From Sipunculus nudus (lineage: Eukaryota > Annelida > Sipuncula > Golfingiida > Sipunculidae), in contig CM049314.1 of NCBI GenBank assembly GCA_026874595.1, positions 65,508,800 to 65,572,799 of the forward strand: a stretch of DNA of 64,000 nt. Direction: 5' to 3'. The stretch's first letter is position 1; each line of letters begins with the position of its first letter. The notes beneath the pieces are model-generated. The model had not been told where the DNA came from. It was given only the letters and a program-made list of their open reading frames with translations, and did not search any database. Both the position numbers and the translations under genes were made by a program. Of this stretch, positions 48,245-61,465 are shown one piece after another.

Positions 48245-50278
48245 TACTCCTGTCAGCTTTTTTTAATGCCAAATTCCCCATACCTTGCACCTCGAACTTC
48301 GAGGAGATGCAATTATTTGTGTGTGGTGTGACTGTCTGACCATTGGTAAATGATGTAGCGCCTGCAACCAATGAGCAAATTATTTCAAATATAAATCGTC
48401 TTTCGGGAAACCTGGCCCTACATTTTTCTATAATCTGTTAATACAATAGTGTATCTACAGGACACCCCGATGAAATAACATTCATATATGTAATTATAGA
48501 CTAATGATCGGATAAACCTTATTTATTTATATATTTTGGTGTTATTGCGTTCGTGCATTTATTTCCATTTCAGATCTGTAAAGTTGGTATGCTATAAGAG
48601 GGTGGACCAAACGCTACAAGAAAACAGTAAATATTACAACTGTAAACTTTATAGCAGTAAGGGTTTCTTGATACAGCTTTCATTGTGACACTTTACAATT
48701 AATGTATTTGTAGACTAATGAATAAAATAAAGGGTATCCGTTTGTCCGTTTTATAAAGATAATTATCCTTTTAAAATTACATGGAAAGTTACGTATCACA
48801 AATCATAATAACTTGCCTGTAGGGTGGATTATAAGTCAAACAGAGGGAATCATTGTGTAGGTTTATCCAGTTTCATATACTAAAAGCATTACGTCAAAGA
48901 TTATTTATGTATTTGGTTTGCGGTTTTAAAACTAAAGAATAACCTTATACAAGATCAGTTATGTTATTCGTTATCAAACTTTTTTTTTCGAATTGGATTC
49001 GTTAAAACGAGGATAACAATGAGCAGAACATATTGCCCATTTCTCTTCATTGAAAGAAACCTTAGATAGTTACAGTTTCTTTATTTGGCCCTACAGTCAT
49101 TACAACCCTGTAAAAATATTGAAAAAGATTTATTGTGTGCGTATAATGAAAGAGTACATGATATTTAGCCTATGTGAAAGATTATAGGGGTAGATGAACT
49201 TTCAGTGATTGCAGTTGAAGATTGAATAGATCTACCGGGACTATTCAAAGCAATATCCATGGCTGATACAAATAGTGCCGCTGGCTTTACACAAGTGGTA
49301 CAAATTGGTACCGTGAGACTCTTCATCGCGTATCGTTGGACGGACCAAGTAGGGGTTCCAAATAAGTTAGGTGGGAATCTATGCAAATTATACTCTCCCT
49401 TCAAAATAGCTTATTTTCAAGGATAGTCCCTTAATTTTATTAAAAATCCTTCCAGTCATATACATCGTAGGGTTTACAACTGTGAAGATTCCTATTGCCT
49501 GATATAACCAGATGCTTCTCAGAGCTCCCATTGAGAAGAAGCAATATTTTATTTCGTTCATACTAATCATTCTGCAGTAATTTTGGTCCCAATAGCATCT
49601 ATAAACATAATACGTAGGTGTTTTATGGTGTCTTCATGCTTCACAAGAAATATGTGCCCAAAAGTATTTGGATTTCATATCAAGTTCTAACCAAACTTCC
49701 ATGGGGTAAACTCTCGGCGTACCATGTTGTAACGCTTGTGTTAAGCAAGCAATATTTTTAACCTTTATCTCTGAAAAAAAAAATCCCCTAAAATATAAAC
49801 AGGCAAATGTCATTTCAAATAAACCTTAGACCCAAAATTTGTATATCATATTAAGCCTGGTAAAAGGTCAAGTATATTCATAGTATATACTGAGGGTAGT
49901 GTATAAATTTACATTTACATATGTTTGCATATATATTTGAATATTATAGCAATTATATTAAAATGTACACTATTTTAGCCATTTGGTTATACCCAGCAAA
50001 ATATTGGGTTATTTGGAAATACATAACATGACATCTCAAAATGTATATATTTTGTTGCTTTTCCTCTTTCGTATGAACTTGACTTTAAAGCATTTTTTTA
50101 AATAACAAAATTTTTACAGAATACAACCACGAATTTAACCAGGACAGGTTCATCCGAAAATATGATATGAATGCATGTACATAATGACTTGCTGTTAGTT
50201 TCGTCGATCTTCAAATTAACGTGGACTCCTAGCCAGAACACAATAAAGTATTGTGTGTAAATGTCAATGCTAACGGGC
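48245..50278. other. Intergenic, no supported gene
   Basis: AT-rich, with no coding exon, RNA gene or structured repeat that I can support. The right-hand end of the piggyBac-like element may lie in its first part. Confidence 0.45.
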
Positions 50279-50884
50279 TATATTGCCCGCATAATAATAT
50301 TTGATACATTCGCTTTCTTCCATCTAGTTAATGTATTAATGTCACATAAAACTCTCTCCAACACCAGCCTGTATTCTTTCAGATATATTAATAATGTTAC
50401 AGGTTGAAGACCAAATACCAAATACAAATTTTATGTCGAAACTATATCTTCATTAACGCGTATTCTTATCATTGTAGCACAGGGAGTCATTGTGTGACGC
50501 ATGCAACAAATATGGCAGTGGAAATTACTGGAAGATTTCACCGAATCTCGCATTCAGTTCACAACAATATAAATTTGAACTGATCATTATTGAGCTTTTT
50601 CATGTTACTCCGTAACAAAATTTCGCAGACGAAGTTCCCTCTGCGGTCTTGTTTTATGCTGATTACCTTGTACTTTGGCTGGGTTTCCAGCAGTGATGTA
50701 GTAATCCAGTCCAGATGTGAACCCGGGTACGGACTCGTACTTGGACTTCAGGGGCCTGGATCCTGGACTTGGACTTGTACACGGACTCGGAGTTAAGAAA
50801 TCGAAAAATCAGGCCAAGATAGTTCTCCCACACACTGTAAAGACATAACAAATAGAAACGTGAAAGAGCATAGTACAAAAATGG

Positions 50885-50930
<46 letters not shown>
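50279..50930. repeat. Dispersed repeat, second copy, ending in (AT)n-(GT)n
   Basis: It matches intron 1 of transporter copy 1 (15691-16120): TTGCCCGCATAATAA, TTCTTTCAGATATATTAATAATG, TTACCTTGTACTTTGGCTGG, the GGACTCG-type run, then a dinucleotide tract (50886-50930). About 230 bp in the middle are absent from the 15.7-kb copy. Confidence 0.7.
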
Positions 50931-52044
50931 AATTCCAAATATTCATTTTTAACTTATCCTAACCCTGAAAAATTTAACCTTTCAACAATATGCATATATT
51001 TTTCCAACACATGATTCTATTGAACCTATATAAGCCGAATGACGTCCTTACCTCCATTTGCCCTTTTTGTGATTTGGGTATTAAAACGTGTTCTAACCTC
51101 ACCAAAACTTCTCGACTATAGTGACTTAGTCCATCCTTAATATGAAAACACTGATGAAGTCGAGTCCCCACCATCCGAGTACAAGTCCCATTCCAGGACT
51201 CACGGATCCAATATCAAGCTTGCTAATCCTTTTCGAATTATTCATTTGTGGCACTCATCTTCAAGTGTTGGCATTTTGTAACGCTCTCTGAAGCAAGGCA
51301 TATTCAAAGGTTGCGGATCGATACGTTTTCTCATATGTCCAGGTTTTTCTAAGTACTAGAACTATTTGTATAACTCATTTGTTTTCTCTTCAGTAGGTAC
51401 GAACATTCCTGACAATTGAATGAATTGTAAATGAAATTAAAGCCTTGTGAATTTCTAAGATACAGTATTTTCCATTTGTATATTCCTTATTTTAAAGTGT
51501 CTGCCCATTTAAGCTTGTCGTAGGACATAACAAAAATTATATATATTCTAGTTCACTGACTATGAATAAACAAACCTTAACTGAACTAATGGTCAATGGC
51601 TGTAAAATAAAAACTAGAACTGAGGGATATTGCTTAAAAACAGGCACTAAAAAGAAAGTTAGCGTGTAAAGACAGCGTGAAAATAGGGTCCATTGGCTTC
51701 GAAGAAATCAACAAGAATAAAAATGAGAGCCTATCATGAAACAGATGTTTTACAGAAAAGAGCAAGTGATATAATTACTCTCAACATGCTATAGCCGATT
51801 TGAAGATTTGCATCGTGTCCGACTCATATGCACAGTTAAATGCATGTGCGAAAAAATACAAATGCAAATTCAACTTGAAGAATAAAGAATGAGCGTTATA
51901 GCCAGTTTTTGTCTATTGATGAATGTGTAAATTCTGTCGGTTTCTACGTTTATTACTGCACAGGGTGCCTGAACGAAAGAGGCCGTGACATGTCTCACAA
52001 ACAGCGCGCTCTTAATTGCCCTTTTGCTTCTTGGCCATGACAGA

Positions 52045-52247
52045 TCCCAAACCCCTCTGTGTATTCGTACAGTTTTATAGGATGCAGCGAAGTGACATCA
52101 TGGTAGTGACATCATAGTCTCACCCTATACCCATAGCCGCACCGGAAATAGGAAGATCGGTGGTTCGAATCCCACTGGCAGTGAACCACTATTCTGTGTA
52201 TACCCTTTCCATCCATAAAACAACGAACCAGCATGGCTATTCAAACA

Positions 52248-52250
<3 letters not shown>
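52045..52250 (+). mobile_element. tRNA-derived SINE, inverted-dimer form
   Basis: On + the B box GGTTCGAATCCCAC and the tail through ACGAACCAGCATGGCT lie at about 52160-52240. To their left is the same middle block as at 6409-6485 (CCCCTCTGTGTATT...GTCTCACCC), and left of that a remnant of a second tRNA-like part in the opposite direction (CTTGGCCATGACAGATCCC). The element therefore appears to be two tRNA-like heads in inverted order around a shared centre. A 50-bp TA tract follows at 52251-52301. Confidence 0.55.

Positions 52251-52301
<51 letters not shown>
52251..52301. repeat. (TA)n microsatellite
   Basis: About 50 bp of TA at the 3' side of the SINE. Confidence 0.97.
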
Positions 52302-52305
<4 letters not shown>

Positions 52306-53276
52306 GAACACGTGAATGGCAGATGATTAGACAATGACAAATAAATGCCGGCCAAATTTGACAGGCAATGTCTAGATTTTGCGGGTCTTCTACTTGAACG
52401 TCTGGCAAATCTAGTTTGTCTTACGGAAATTTCGTGCTCTGGAAATAATAATAAAAATAATAATAATAATAACAATGGACTACAATTTTCAGTAAAGGAG
52501 GTGCCTCTTCACACATTTAATTATTAAAACAATACACCGAAATAGCAGTAACTCTAAACGTTACTTAAATAACTTTGTTTCTGAATCCAAGGTCAGTGCT
52601 TTTCCAAACTCCATTTTCGTAAAAGTGTTATTGAGCATTGTTAATCTCATCGTTGCCGACTTAGCGCTTATTTTTACCTTGTTAAATCCACCATACTTAA
52701 TTCACCAATACACATGCTTTTAATTTCTAATCGGATATATCAATAGGCTTTGTTTACCCAAGCAAACGAAGCTTTAACTATTATAAAACCCAAACGACTC
52801 TATCAGCCACAGGCGACAAGCTCAGGCATGTGGCATTATAAACCACACCCGTTCATCCATCCATCAGATTCACTTGATGAGTGATTCATTTTGTTCGAAT
52901 CACTTATCCTACTGAATTTGTTAAAGATGATGTTTGAATTATGAAGGAATTATGTTGCATATTTTTTGTTAATTTCTCGCTAAATAAACGAAAGGATAAA
53001 GATGGTGGAATATAATGAAAATATGAAACACACATAAACGAAAAACGGATTGTGCAACTTGTGCCTGGTTGAAATGTTAAAAATAGCCAGGACCGAGAAC
53101 AGTACACTCAATCAAAGATCGAAATTAATCTCTAAAAGCCACAACAACAATCCCCAAATCAAACCAAAGGATAAGTCGATAAGTCGATCCAACAACACAA
53201 CAGTCAACTTTAGTGATGATCGCAACAATCTATGAAGGCTTAATCCACTGTTTCAAGGGGGACCGTAATGTATGTT

Positions 53277-53278
<2 letters not shown>

Positions 53279-53362
<84 letters not shown>

Positions 53363-53472
53363 AATGTAAAGCACTCAGAGTTTCACGCCGGTGTAATGGA
53401 TGGTATCGATACCCGGGCGATCATCAGATAACTAGCTTACTTAGAACCCTACTTAGGACGATATATATAAGG

Positions 53473-53519
<47 letters not shown>
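53279..53519. repeat. Two long (AT)n tracts
   Basis: One tract runs 53279-53359 (with one interruption) and another about 53477-53519, separated by a 100-bp stretch that also occurs at 23290-23380. Confidence 0.95.
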
Positions 53520-53522
<3 letters not shown>

Positions 53523-55534
53523 TCGTTGGTCCCTTTCACATACAATCTTTGATTTATTTTTTCTTTTGCACAACGACCGTAGCGAGTGACGTAGGTTATG
53601 AAGAGATGAATCTTACATTTGCCAAGTGTTGTTCATATTCATAACATGAACGTGTGAAAGCATGTCAAAGTTACATCGTACAAGGTCTGCACGAAAGTCC
53701 TTATAAAGAGGCATAGTTGTAATAATAGACGCAGCAAAGGAGGCATGATCCCCGCCATGATTTCGTGACACACACCTTAAAACTGTCTCAAGAATTTCCC
53801 AAGTTTTGTATCGTAGAATACCTGTTGTGTGACGCATGTTGAGGCCTTGTGCAAACCCTGTCAGGACCTGTCAGACACCAACTGCAATCGTTAAAGGCCT
53901 GGCCAGTCTTAAGTTTTTCTTATCAAAAGTCACTGGTTTTTACGGTAGTCGTGGGATGAAAAACTACTAAAATAGTAATCCTGCACAAACACCTAATTCC
54001 AATGATTGGTTTTGTCGTTTTTGATGCAGATATTCGTTAGCTTCTTGAAGCGTAGAAGACTAATGCGCGACCGTCATACGACGGGTTAACGGAATCGCAA
54101 ACTTCAACGTGCCTCTATGCTAGTTGCCTCACTATCGTTCTAGTGCTCACAGCTGGTCCTGTATTATTTTAATAAATATGACTTCAAATTTAAATTGTGC
54201 TAAGAGATCTATCGCAATCATCGACAATTATTGGCGGTCAGCGGTTTGGAGCCAAAGACGCACATTAGCTTGGACAATACCTCACTGACTTTTGCTTAGT
54301 GCTCGACTTGACTTTGGAAAATGTGGGCCTGTTTCAAATGCCTGTAAGAATCCACACTTGAATTTGTCGATGGTGCAAAAAAACTTTTTTTTACTTCACG
54401 TGTAATATGTTTTATCTTCAAGTAGCTCTTTAACAAAATGAGTCTTTTTCTATTTTTTATCGACTTTCGTCGGCTAACACTTGCAAAATTTCCCTGTGTA
54501 AAATTACCATGGAGAATAAAAAAAAATCAGTTTTCCGTGAATAAATCTTGCTTGGTGAAGAAAACAGATCTTTTAACATATCTTAATCTTTCATGAACAT
54601 AACATTTGGGAAAAATTGCTTATTTTTAAAAATATCAAAGTGTTTGTCAGAAAATACATTAGAAATACACATTTAGTCTGTCCCCGGTATGTCTACAATG
54701 CAGGTTTTTTTTAACCATGGCCAACATGTATTTTTCATGGTCACTATACTGAAGAGAATTTCACTTGACCTTGGTCGGCTTACAGCACACAGTATATATA
54801 ATTTGTCCAGGCGACAAAAAAAAAGTTTCAATAATGCAATTGTCCCTTAACAGGCGCGTGTAATCAATGAACCTTTCATACTGACGCTCCTACATTGCGG
54901 GCTTGAATACGCTTGCGACGATGACCTAGTGTTAAATAGAGCGTTAGCACAGTGAATAGCAATACACGGAGCTGACTGTCAGTCCTCGTATGATATACGG
55001 TTTGTAAAGGTAGGTGCTATGTAAATGCGTTAAGGGAGTCACCGCTACGTCTTACTAACTATAGGGGAACGAATGCCTTTATTTTCCTCGCGTTGTTCAG
55101 GGTTTAAGTATTTATTCAATGACTAAATTGCTACAGTTCGCACTACCAAGCACTCAGAAAGCGCATAATCTGCCCCATATTTTGTGTTATTCCACCTCAG
55201 TTCAAAATTTAATCACCGTTCTCTCACCCTAAAACTCGCATTTCCTTCTAGTATTTAAGTCCTTCAATAGGCATCAGGGCCATTAAATATTTACGAGACT
55301 AATTGTCAGGAAAATTAAACCAATCTCATGTTTGCGGAGGACATTTGACCGTTGTTTTTTCATTGACCTATGTGTACACCTCATCCATGGAGCACAACGC
55401 TGAACTAAATTTAACTTGGCTCTTATTTTAAGGGAGAAATGGTATCGTCTGTGAGAATAGCCTCTGGCTAATGCATAATGGACGGAAATAAAATTTGGTA
55501 TTTTTTTAAAATTTTGCTTATATTAGAAGAATTA

Positions 55535-56300
55535 TTTGACCTAATTTTATGATTTAAAAGGAGAATTACCAAGAACTCCCACCCCCTTGGTTTCACATAA
55601 GAAGGTTCCAAGGGATATTGATACAGTTTGTACCCTGTCTGTCTGGGTGATCAAAATCGTTTCTGGTCCGTAGCTCGTAGACTTTAAGTCATCATGACCT
55701 AATTTCAGGTTTTAGAGGAGATTCTTCAAGGACCCCTTTGGATTTAATGTTGGGAGAGTCTGTGGCCAGTGGTCATGATATGTACCCTGTCAAACTGCTC
55801 ATGTCATATTTCTGGGTATTAGCCCGACAATATAGATCACCGTGACCGAATTTTAATTTTTCAAAGAGACCGTAGGCCACAGAATATAGGTCACTTAATT
55901 TACCCTTTTCCAACGAAATTTGCTTAGAACCTTCCTGTATGTTCTGTTAGAAGATTCAAGGCCTAACGGATACAATTTGTGCCCCGTCTGACCATCTGGG
56001 TGCTCATATGAGATATCTTTATATCTCTAGGTCGCACAATATAAGTCAATGTGACCTGATGCCATTTTCTCCAGGATATTTGGATAGGAACTCCCAGAAT
56101 GCTATGTCAGAAGAATCTATGTCCATAAATACAATTTGTTTCCGTCTGACTGATTTGGTGCTCAAAGTCATGTTTTTGGCCGAAGGTCGGAAAAAGTAGA
56201 TGACCATGGCCCCATTCAGAGTGTCCAATGCGATTTGCCTAGAACCGTCCTTGATATTGCGTTAAAAGATTCTAGGCTGTACAGGTATACTTTGTAACAA
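55535..56300. repeat. Expanded degenerate tandem repeat upstream of copy 3
   Basis: A module of roughly 170-190 bp built from TTTGACCTAATTT, a purine-rich AAGGACCCC block, then ATACAATTTGTACCCTGTCTG and CTGGGTGCTCA recurs several times with strong divergence. For example, ATACAATTTGTGCCCCGTCTG occurs near 55970 and ATACAATTTGTTTCCGTCTG near 56130. The left block has only one such module (25508-25640), just before its first coding exon. Confidence 0.6.
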
Positions 56301-57706
56301 TAGGACATTTAGGATGCTCTTATAGTATCTTTTGCTATTGGTCGTAGAAAAATTACAAGACAAGTGAAAATCTAAGATACTGATTTTTTTACACCTCGTG
56401 GCCTACAGATACCTTGTCATTTAAAAAAAATCACAACGTTAGTAAGACATGTTTGTGTACATTCTTACAATAGAACAATATGCGAAAAAGACTGAATTAT
56501 AACTCAAGACGCAGCATATAGCGGCATTTAAAATGTAGATGTATTTCACAACTCATGTTTTCATGTATTGTTTTGTGATAATTATACAGAAAGACAGAAT
56601 GTTTGCACAGATGTCCGTAGTGATGTGTGTACAAACACGACTCCTTAAGGGTAGTCGGTTCGGACTATCCGGACTCAAGTAATCGACTGCTCCTTTAAAT
56701 TTGACTATAGCAAACATGAAGAGGTAACTCAGGAGCTACCTCTCTTGATATAATTTGTATAAAGATGTTTTCGGTATTATAGGTCGGGTTTAACATATCA
56801 GTGACCGTGAAGCTAATATTGATGCATCATGGGAAGCGGATCACAAGTTATTCGAGACCGAGGCTGGGCCTGGGTAGTCCTCGGAAGCAGCTTTGTTTGT
56901 CAACTACTATTGTCTGGCCCGTATTTTGGCGCCGGTCTTGTCGGTGTGGTCCTAAAAGATACGTTCAGCGCTAGTCTGGCTGTGACATCACTCTCCGGCG
57001 CTCTACTGGGAAGCCTCACAACGTTAATAGGTTTGAGATATTATACTAGTAGCGTTTTATGTATTTTCACCATTGATAAATCTGTGTAATGTTTCATACT
57101 CTCACTGTCATTTAAACATTCTGTTTAGATTGAGAAGTCGTATGGCAGATCGTATTGAATATCACGTGGTACCTTGTATCTAAACCCTAATTCCTCTAAT
57201 TTTTTCCCCCGAAAGGTCCCGTGTCCAGTTTCATGGTAAACAAGATCGGTTGGAGATTAACAGTAATGATTGGGGGCGCTCTCTTCTCAACAGGCCTGGT
57301 TGTGACGTCATACAGCCGAAATATCTGGTGGTCGGTGGCTGGTTACGGCGTACTAAGCGGTAAGAACACATATTACTCCGGGACATTAATCAGGTAAAAT
57401 AAAAAAATAGGCAACGTCAAGAAAAGCAAATTGATCTTGATTGCTTGAACTATACGTGGCTACAATTAGACGTAGTTTCGATTTTACCTGATCTGCGGTT
57501 TTATTGCTCCTACAATAATATGCATGTAATACCTCGGTATTTCCAGTGTTCCAGAATACCTAATATAAAGAATCGCCTCTTCATTGTCAGGTTAACTTAA
57601 TTTTAGCTCAATTAACAGGGTAGATAGTTTCTCTTTTCTGTATATGAGCATATATCCATACCCTCGACTTTGGAGCGATTAATAAAATGTCTCCCGAACT
57701 GAATGA

Positions 57707-57771
<65 letters not shown>
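57707..57771. repeat. (AT)n microsatellite in intron 2 of copy 3
   Basis: About 65 bp of AT with one GT interruption; counterpart of 26585-26628. Confidence 0.95.
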
Positions 57772-57773
<2 letters not shown>

Positions 57774-57861
57774 AATCCCTCTTTCCCTATTTATTAGTCT
57801 CTGTGATGCATTTATTTACGCCTTACCTTTAACACAAAAACAACAATACCTATACATAATG

Positions 57862-58030
57862 ACAGGTGTTATGTAATGGCTAAGTAGCTAGTCTTGGTCA
57901 AGGTTGATGGTTTATAACCCGTTCTCCAGGCCAAGGTCTGTATTACATGGTTGAGCTATCTCCACCCAGGGATGACTGGGTACTGGATCTGAGCCTCAAG
58001 GAAAATTGTAAAGCGAATAACCTAGTATGA
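57862..58030 (+). mobile_element. tRNA-derived SINE relic in intron 2 of copy 3
   Basis: An A-box-like TAATGGCTAAGTAGCTAG and a B-box-like GGTTTATAACCCG at tRNA spacing, with ACTGGGTACTGG in the body. It is the orthologous insertion to 26705-26890 in copy 2. Confidence 0.55.
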
Positions 58031-58645
58031 CTGCTTGTATTGTACGTATCCTCCACAAGAAGCCGGGAAAAAGATGAACAGGCCGAAATGACTTGTAATC
58101 CCAATTCTATGCTTCACTTGGTAAAAATTATGTAATTTGTATTTTACGATTCATTTCCCAGAGAACAGAAAGGCAACGGTCCAGAGTTCCTATTTATCAT
58201 TTTTCTTTTGTTTAGGTATCGGCGCAGGGATGTTTTACACGGCCGCTTATGTGGTGGTGGGCTACTACTTTGATAAGAGGCGCACTCTGGCTACGGGATT
58301 CGCATGTTCGGGCATGGGCCCCGGCCTCGCAATATTCCCTCCGCTGCTCGACTTCCTGTTCACCCAGTACTCATGGAGAGGGGCGTTGTTGATATTAGGG
58401 GGCGTTGTTCTAAACATATGCGTGGCTGGGGCGTTATTACGCCCTATTCAACAGGGAAACCATACAGGCAAAGTCGAAGTAGTTGAAAAAAGACCGTATG
58501 TCGCGCAGGTTAGAACCGTGACCAAAGCAGGAGCATTTTATTTTCTCAATGCTGCGATTTTCTTTGTCGGAGCCGCCATTTCATCAATCTCCCTTCATCT
58601 GCCCCTCTTTGCCGTGGACAGAGGGCTATCTTTTGCCGATGCTGG

Positions 58646-58652
58646 TTTTTTT
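58646..58652 (+). other. T7 homopolymer causing the exon 3 frameshift in copy 3
   Basis: Seven T follow GCTGG, against six T after GCCGG in copy 2; copy 1 reads GGATTTTTGACA. With six T the frame reads GFLTVITGITMVTGRF without a break. Confidence 0.85.
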
Positions 58653-60377
58653 GACAGTTATTACCGGTATTACAATGGTAACAGGCCGATTCCTCATACC
58701 ACTTATATCTCAGCGTTTATCTTTCAGCGACCTGTGGACATTATTTTGTTGTTTACTCTTAACTGCGGTAGTAAGTATTACATTACCTTTTTATATAAGC
58801 TCAAAGATTGGTGCACGCCTATTTGCTGCGGTGTTTGGACTGTGTGGATTAGTATGGACATCATTCTTTTCCCAGCTGATAGTGGAGTTTATAGGATTAG
58901 AATATTTGAACGCAGTGTACGGGATAAACATGTTTTGCTACGGTATTGGAGGTGTTACAGTTCCGCCTGCCATAGGTGAGTGTAGTTGGTAAGTGTTCCG
59001 GTACAGGTAATCGTAACTAGATGTTATCATAACTTGATAATATTGTAACGAGTCCAGGAACTTCCGGCTGCCTCACAAATTTAATATGGAAAAGGAAGGA
59101 TAAGGACCCCCTCCAGTAAGAGTAGCTGGGTTAAAATAAACCTTCCGTTTAGTAATTTGAATTAGGATTCTAAGTAAGCCTGACATATCAATCACTATTT
59201 CAGCCATAGCCTTATAAGTTCCAACTTGACATAAATAAGTTGCACATTTGCAATAAACATTTATTCATTTTAAGTTCCGATATGACATATATTAGTTGCG
59301 CATTAACAAAAAAACATTTACCCATGTTAACTTGGGTATCAACAGGTTAGTTCTAACAGAAAAAATGATTTTCGCGATTGTCGGGATTGATGAACGGCTT
59401 ACTAAATATAACGCACAAGTAAATATCTTCTAATATGTTAAATCTTCTAGATTCCTTAATATGTCATATGGTTCATGAACAAACGTCAAGGTCATGGACT
59501 AGCAAGAAGTAAGTGCCGGATGTCTTTCCTTTAATATAAAACAGAAAGAAGGTTTGGTAAACTTCTTATACCAATCGATGCTTGTTCAAAATTTTTAAGA
59601 TTTCTAGTCAATATTTATTCCGTAGGAGCCCTCGTCGACTCTCTTGGTGTGTATGACTACAGCTTCTACGTGTCAGGTAAGTAAAACTGTGAACGTTAGG
59701 TAGAGCCTACCTGAACTTTGTAACTCGCATTTATAACTTGCATTGACGGAAATTATTAACTTCGGCTAAAATTTCAGCGCTAAGTATGATTGTATGGTAT
59801 TTGCACACTGCCTTAGGCAAAAATATGCACATAAACATATTTTTGCAACATAATTTAAAATTTTCTTAAAAGATTGAAGGGTGCATAGAATATGCTTAAT
59901 TATTTGTTAATGTTCATACTTTTATTTTAAACTCGCTTTTTTAACCTGTGTCAAGAAACCACCCATGGGACTAGCCAGTATATTAGACACATTTCACAGG
60001 TGGTCTTCTTAGACACATAGGTAATAACTAATGTGAATGCGTTCGGTTTACACATGGTGGTCTTAATAGACTGTCGGTCTTAATAGACAGATGATCTTAC
60101 ATACGGGTTCCACTGTAACTGATTGAGGCTCACCATCCGCTTCGTTAAATATGCTTCTACTGTGTATTATTCTTAATTGTCAAAATGATTTCAATAGATA
60201 TAAAATACAAAACTGAGGGTAGTTTGCTGGATGATGATCTACCTTCTCGCTTTGAAAATAAATTTTGCTTCTGTATTGCTGTTAGGTCTGCTTCTGTTGC
60301 TGTCAGCCGTTCTGCTCGTCCCAATGCCGATCTTGAAAAGACGAATGAGGAGAAAAGCCGCAAAAGAGCACCTTTAA

Positions 60378-61375
60378 CATTTTGATTATTAAGACCTCTT
60401 ATTATTCAGAGCTTTGACCTGAAGGATTATCTGTATGTATACCGATATTCTAATTTGAACGTCTTTGTTAATTTTATTGTATGTTAACTAAGTAAAGTTT
60501 ATAAAACTTGAACTTGTTTTATATGGATGCTAAAATTTAAGCAATTTGCTTTTTCAACTGAAAAAAGAAATTAGACAAGATTGTTTTCTCATGATCAGAT
60601 GCCATTTCAGAATTAAACCATTGCTTTAACATTCCACTGCAACATTGTTTCGTAGGACCTCTCATTTCAAAGACAGCAGTTAAAAGCAGGTGAATTTTTT
60701 TCAGTTTTTGTTTTAAAGAGATGCGATGCCTCACATTCAAGACAACCCCTGTGATATTTATATTTGTATTCGGTATTTTGATACTGAGTCCTCAATATAA
60801 AGATGGATGTAACACTAAAAGTCTTTTTTGTAAAGAACCCTGTGGTATTTGAAATCCGCTTTAGAGACCGTTCTGAGACTTTTTCTCATTAAAAAAAATA
60901 TACCAAAATGGGACACGTGTCAACAAGCGGTGATGCCTCAATATTCACATTAAAGGCAGCTGTGGTGCCTCAGGGCTAAATTAAAGGCAGCTATGATGAC
61001 CCTATGCTCACATTAAAGGAAGCTGTGATGATTCAGTGCTCACATTAAAGGCAGCTGTGATGACTTAGTGCTTACATAAAAGGCAGCTGCGATGGCTCGT
61101 GCTCACATTACGCAGCTGTGTTGACTCAGTGCTCACATTAAAGGCAGCTGCGATGACTCGTGCTCACATTAAAGCAGCTGTGATGGCTCAGTGCTCACGT
61201 TACAGTTTGGTACAGTTCCATAGCCAGTTTTAATCAGTGAAGCCTGGGCATCTTAAGACATCTTCCGTTGTACAATTTAGGGATGATAATCAAATACGAA
61301 TTTGGGTGTTTTTATCAAAGAAAAAGTCCATTTGAATATTATTGGATATTAAATAAAGCATATCCTATATTTTGT
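60378..61375 (+). other. 3' untranslated region of copy 3 with polyadenylation signal
   Basis: It runs from the stop TAA at 60375-60377 to past AATAAA at 61352-61357, which aligns with the signals of copies 1 and 2. The 32-bp repeat array lies inside. Confidence 0.55.
60926..61200 (+). repeat. 32-bp tandem repeat in the 3' UTR of copy 3
   Basis: About nine units of the copy 2 type (AGCTGTGATGACTCAGTGC plus TCACATTAAAGGC). Several units have TGCGA for TGTGA or are shorter by a base or two, so this array is the most eroded of the three. Confidence 0.85.
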
Positions 61376-61465
61376 TAACCCGCTCTTTCTTTGTGATCCA
61401 CTTACATACATGCACGCATGAACACCTATTATATTGGAAAAATATATTTAATTGCTCTTGTTATA

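Larger units (their letters stand above)
56829..60377 (+). pseudogene. Monocarboxylate-transporter-like, copy 3 (one frameshift in exon 3)
   Basis: Five exons: 56829-57030, 57216-57359, 58216-58975, 59626-59676 and 60286-60377, all introns phase 1. The acceptor at 56781-56782 opens a 46-base 5' UTR piece. Family marks are kept: DRGWAWVV, YYFDKRRTLATG and TGRFLIPL with its Arg. Exon 3 carries one extra T in a run (seven T at 58646-58652; copy 2 has six), which shifts the frame from about GLSFADAGF onward. The shifted frame happens to stay open to a TGA just past the donor (58977-58979). Everything after the insertion is intact in the original frame, and the C-terminus is shorter (KRRMRRKAAKEHL). 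A homopolymer slip is the commonest sequencing error, so the gene may really be intact; without the extra T it would be about 415 residues. Confidence 0.85.
51425..61465. repeat. Segmental duplication, right block (with transporter copy 3)
   Basis: It aligns in order with 21055-30325. Differences include a SINE at 52045-52250, absence of the MITE found at 22463-22892, longer AT tracts, and an expanded tandem repeat at about 55535-56300. Outside the transporter gene no other coding region is seen. Confidence 0.85.
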
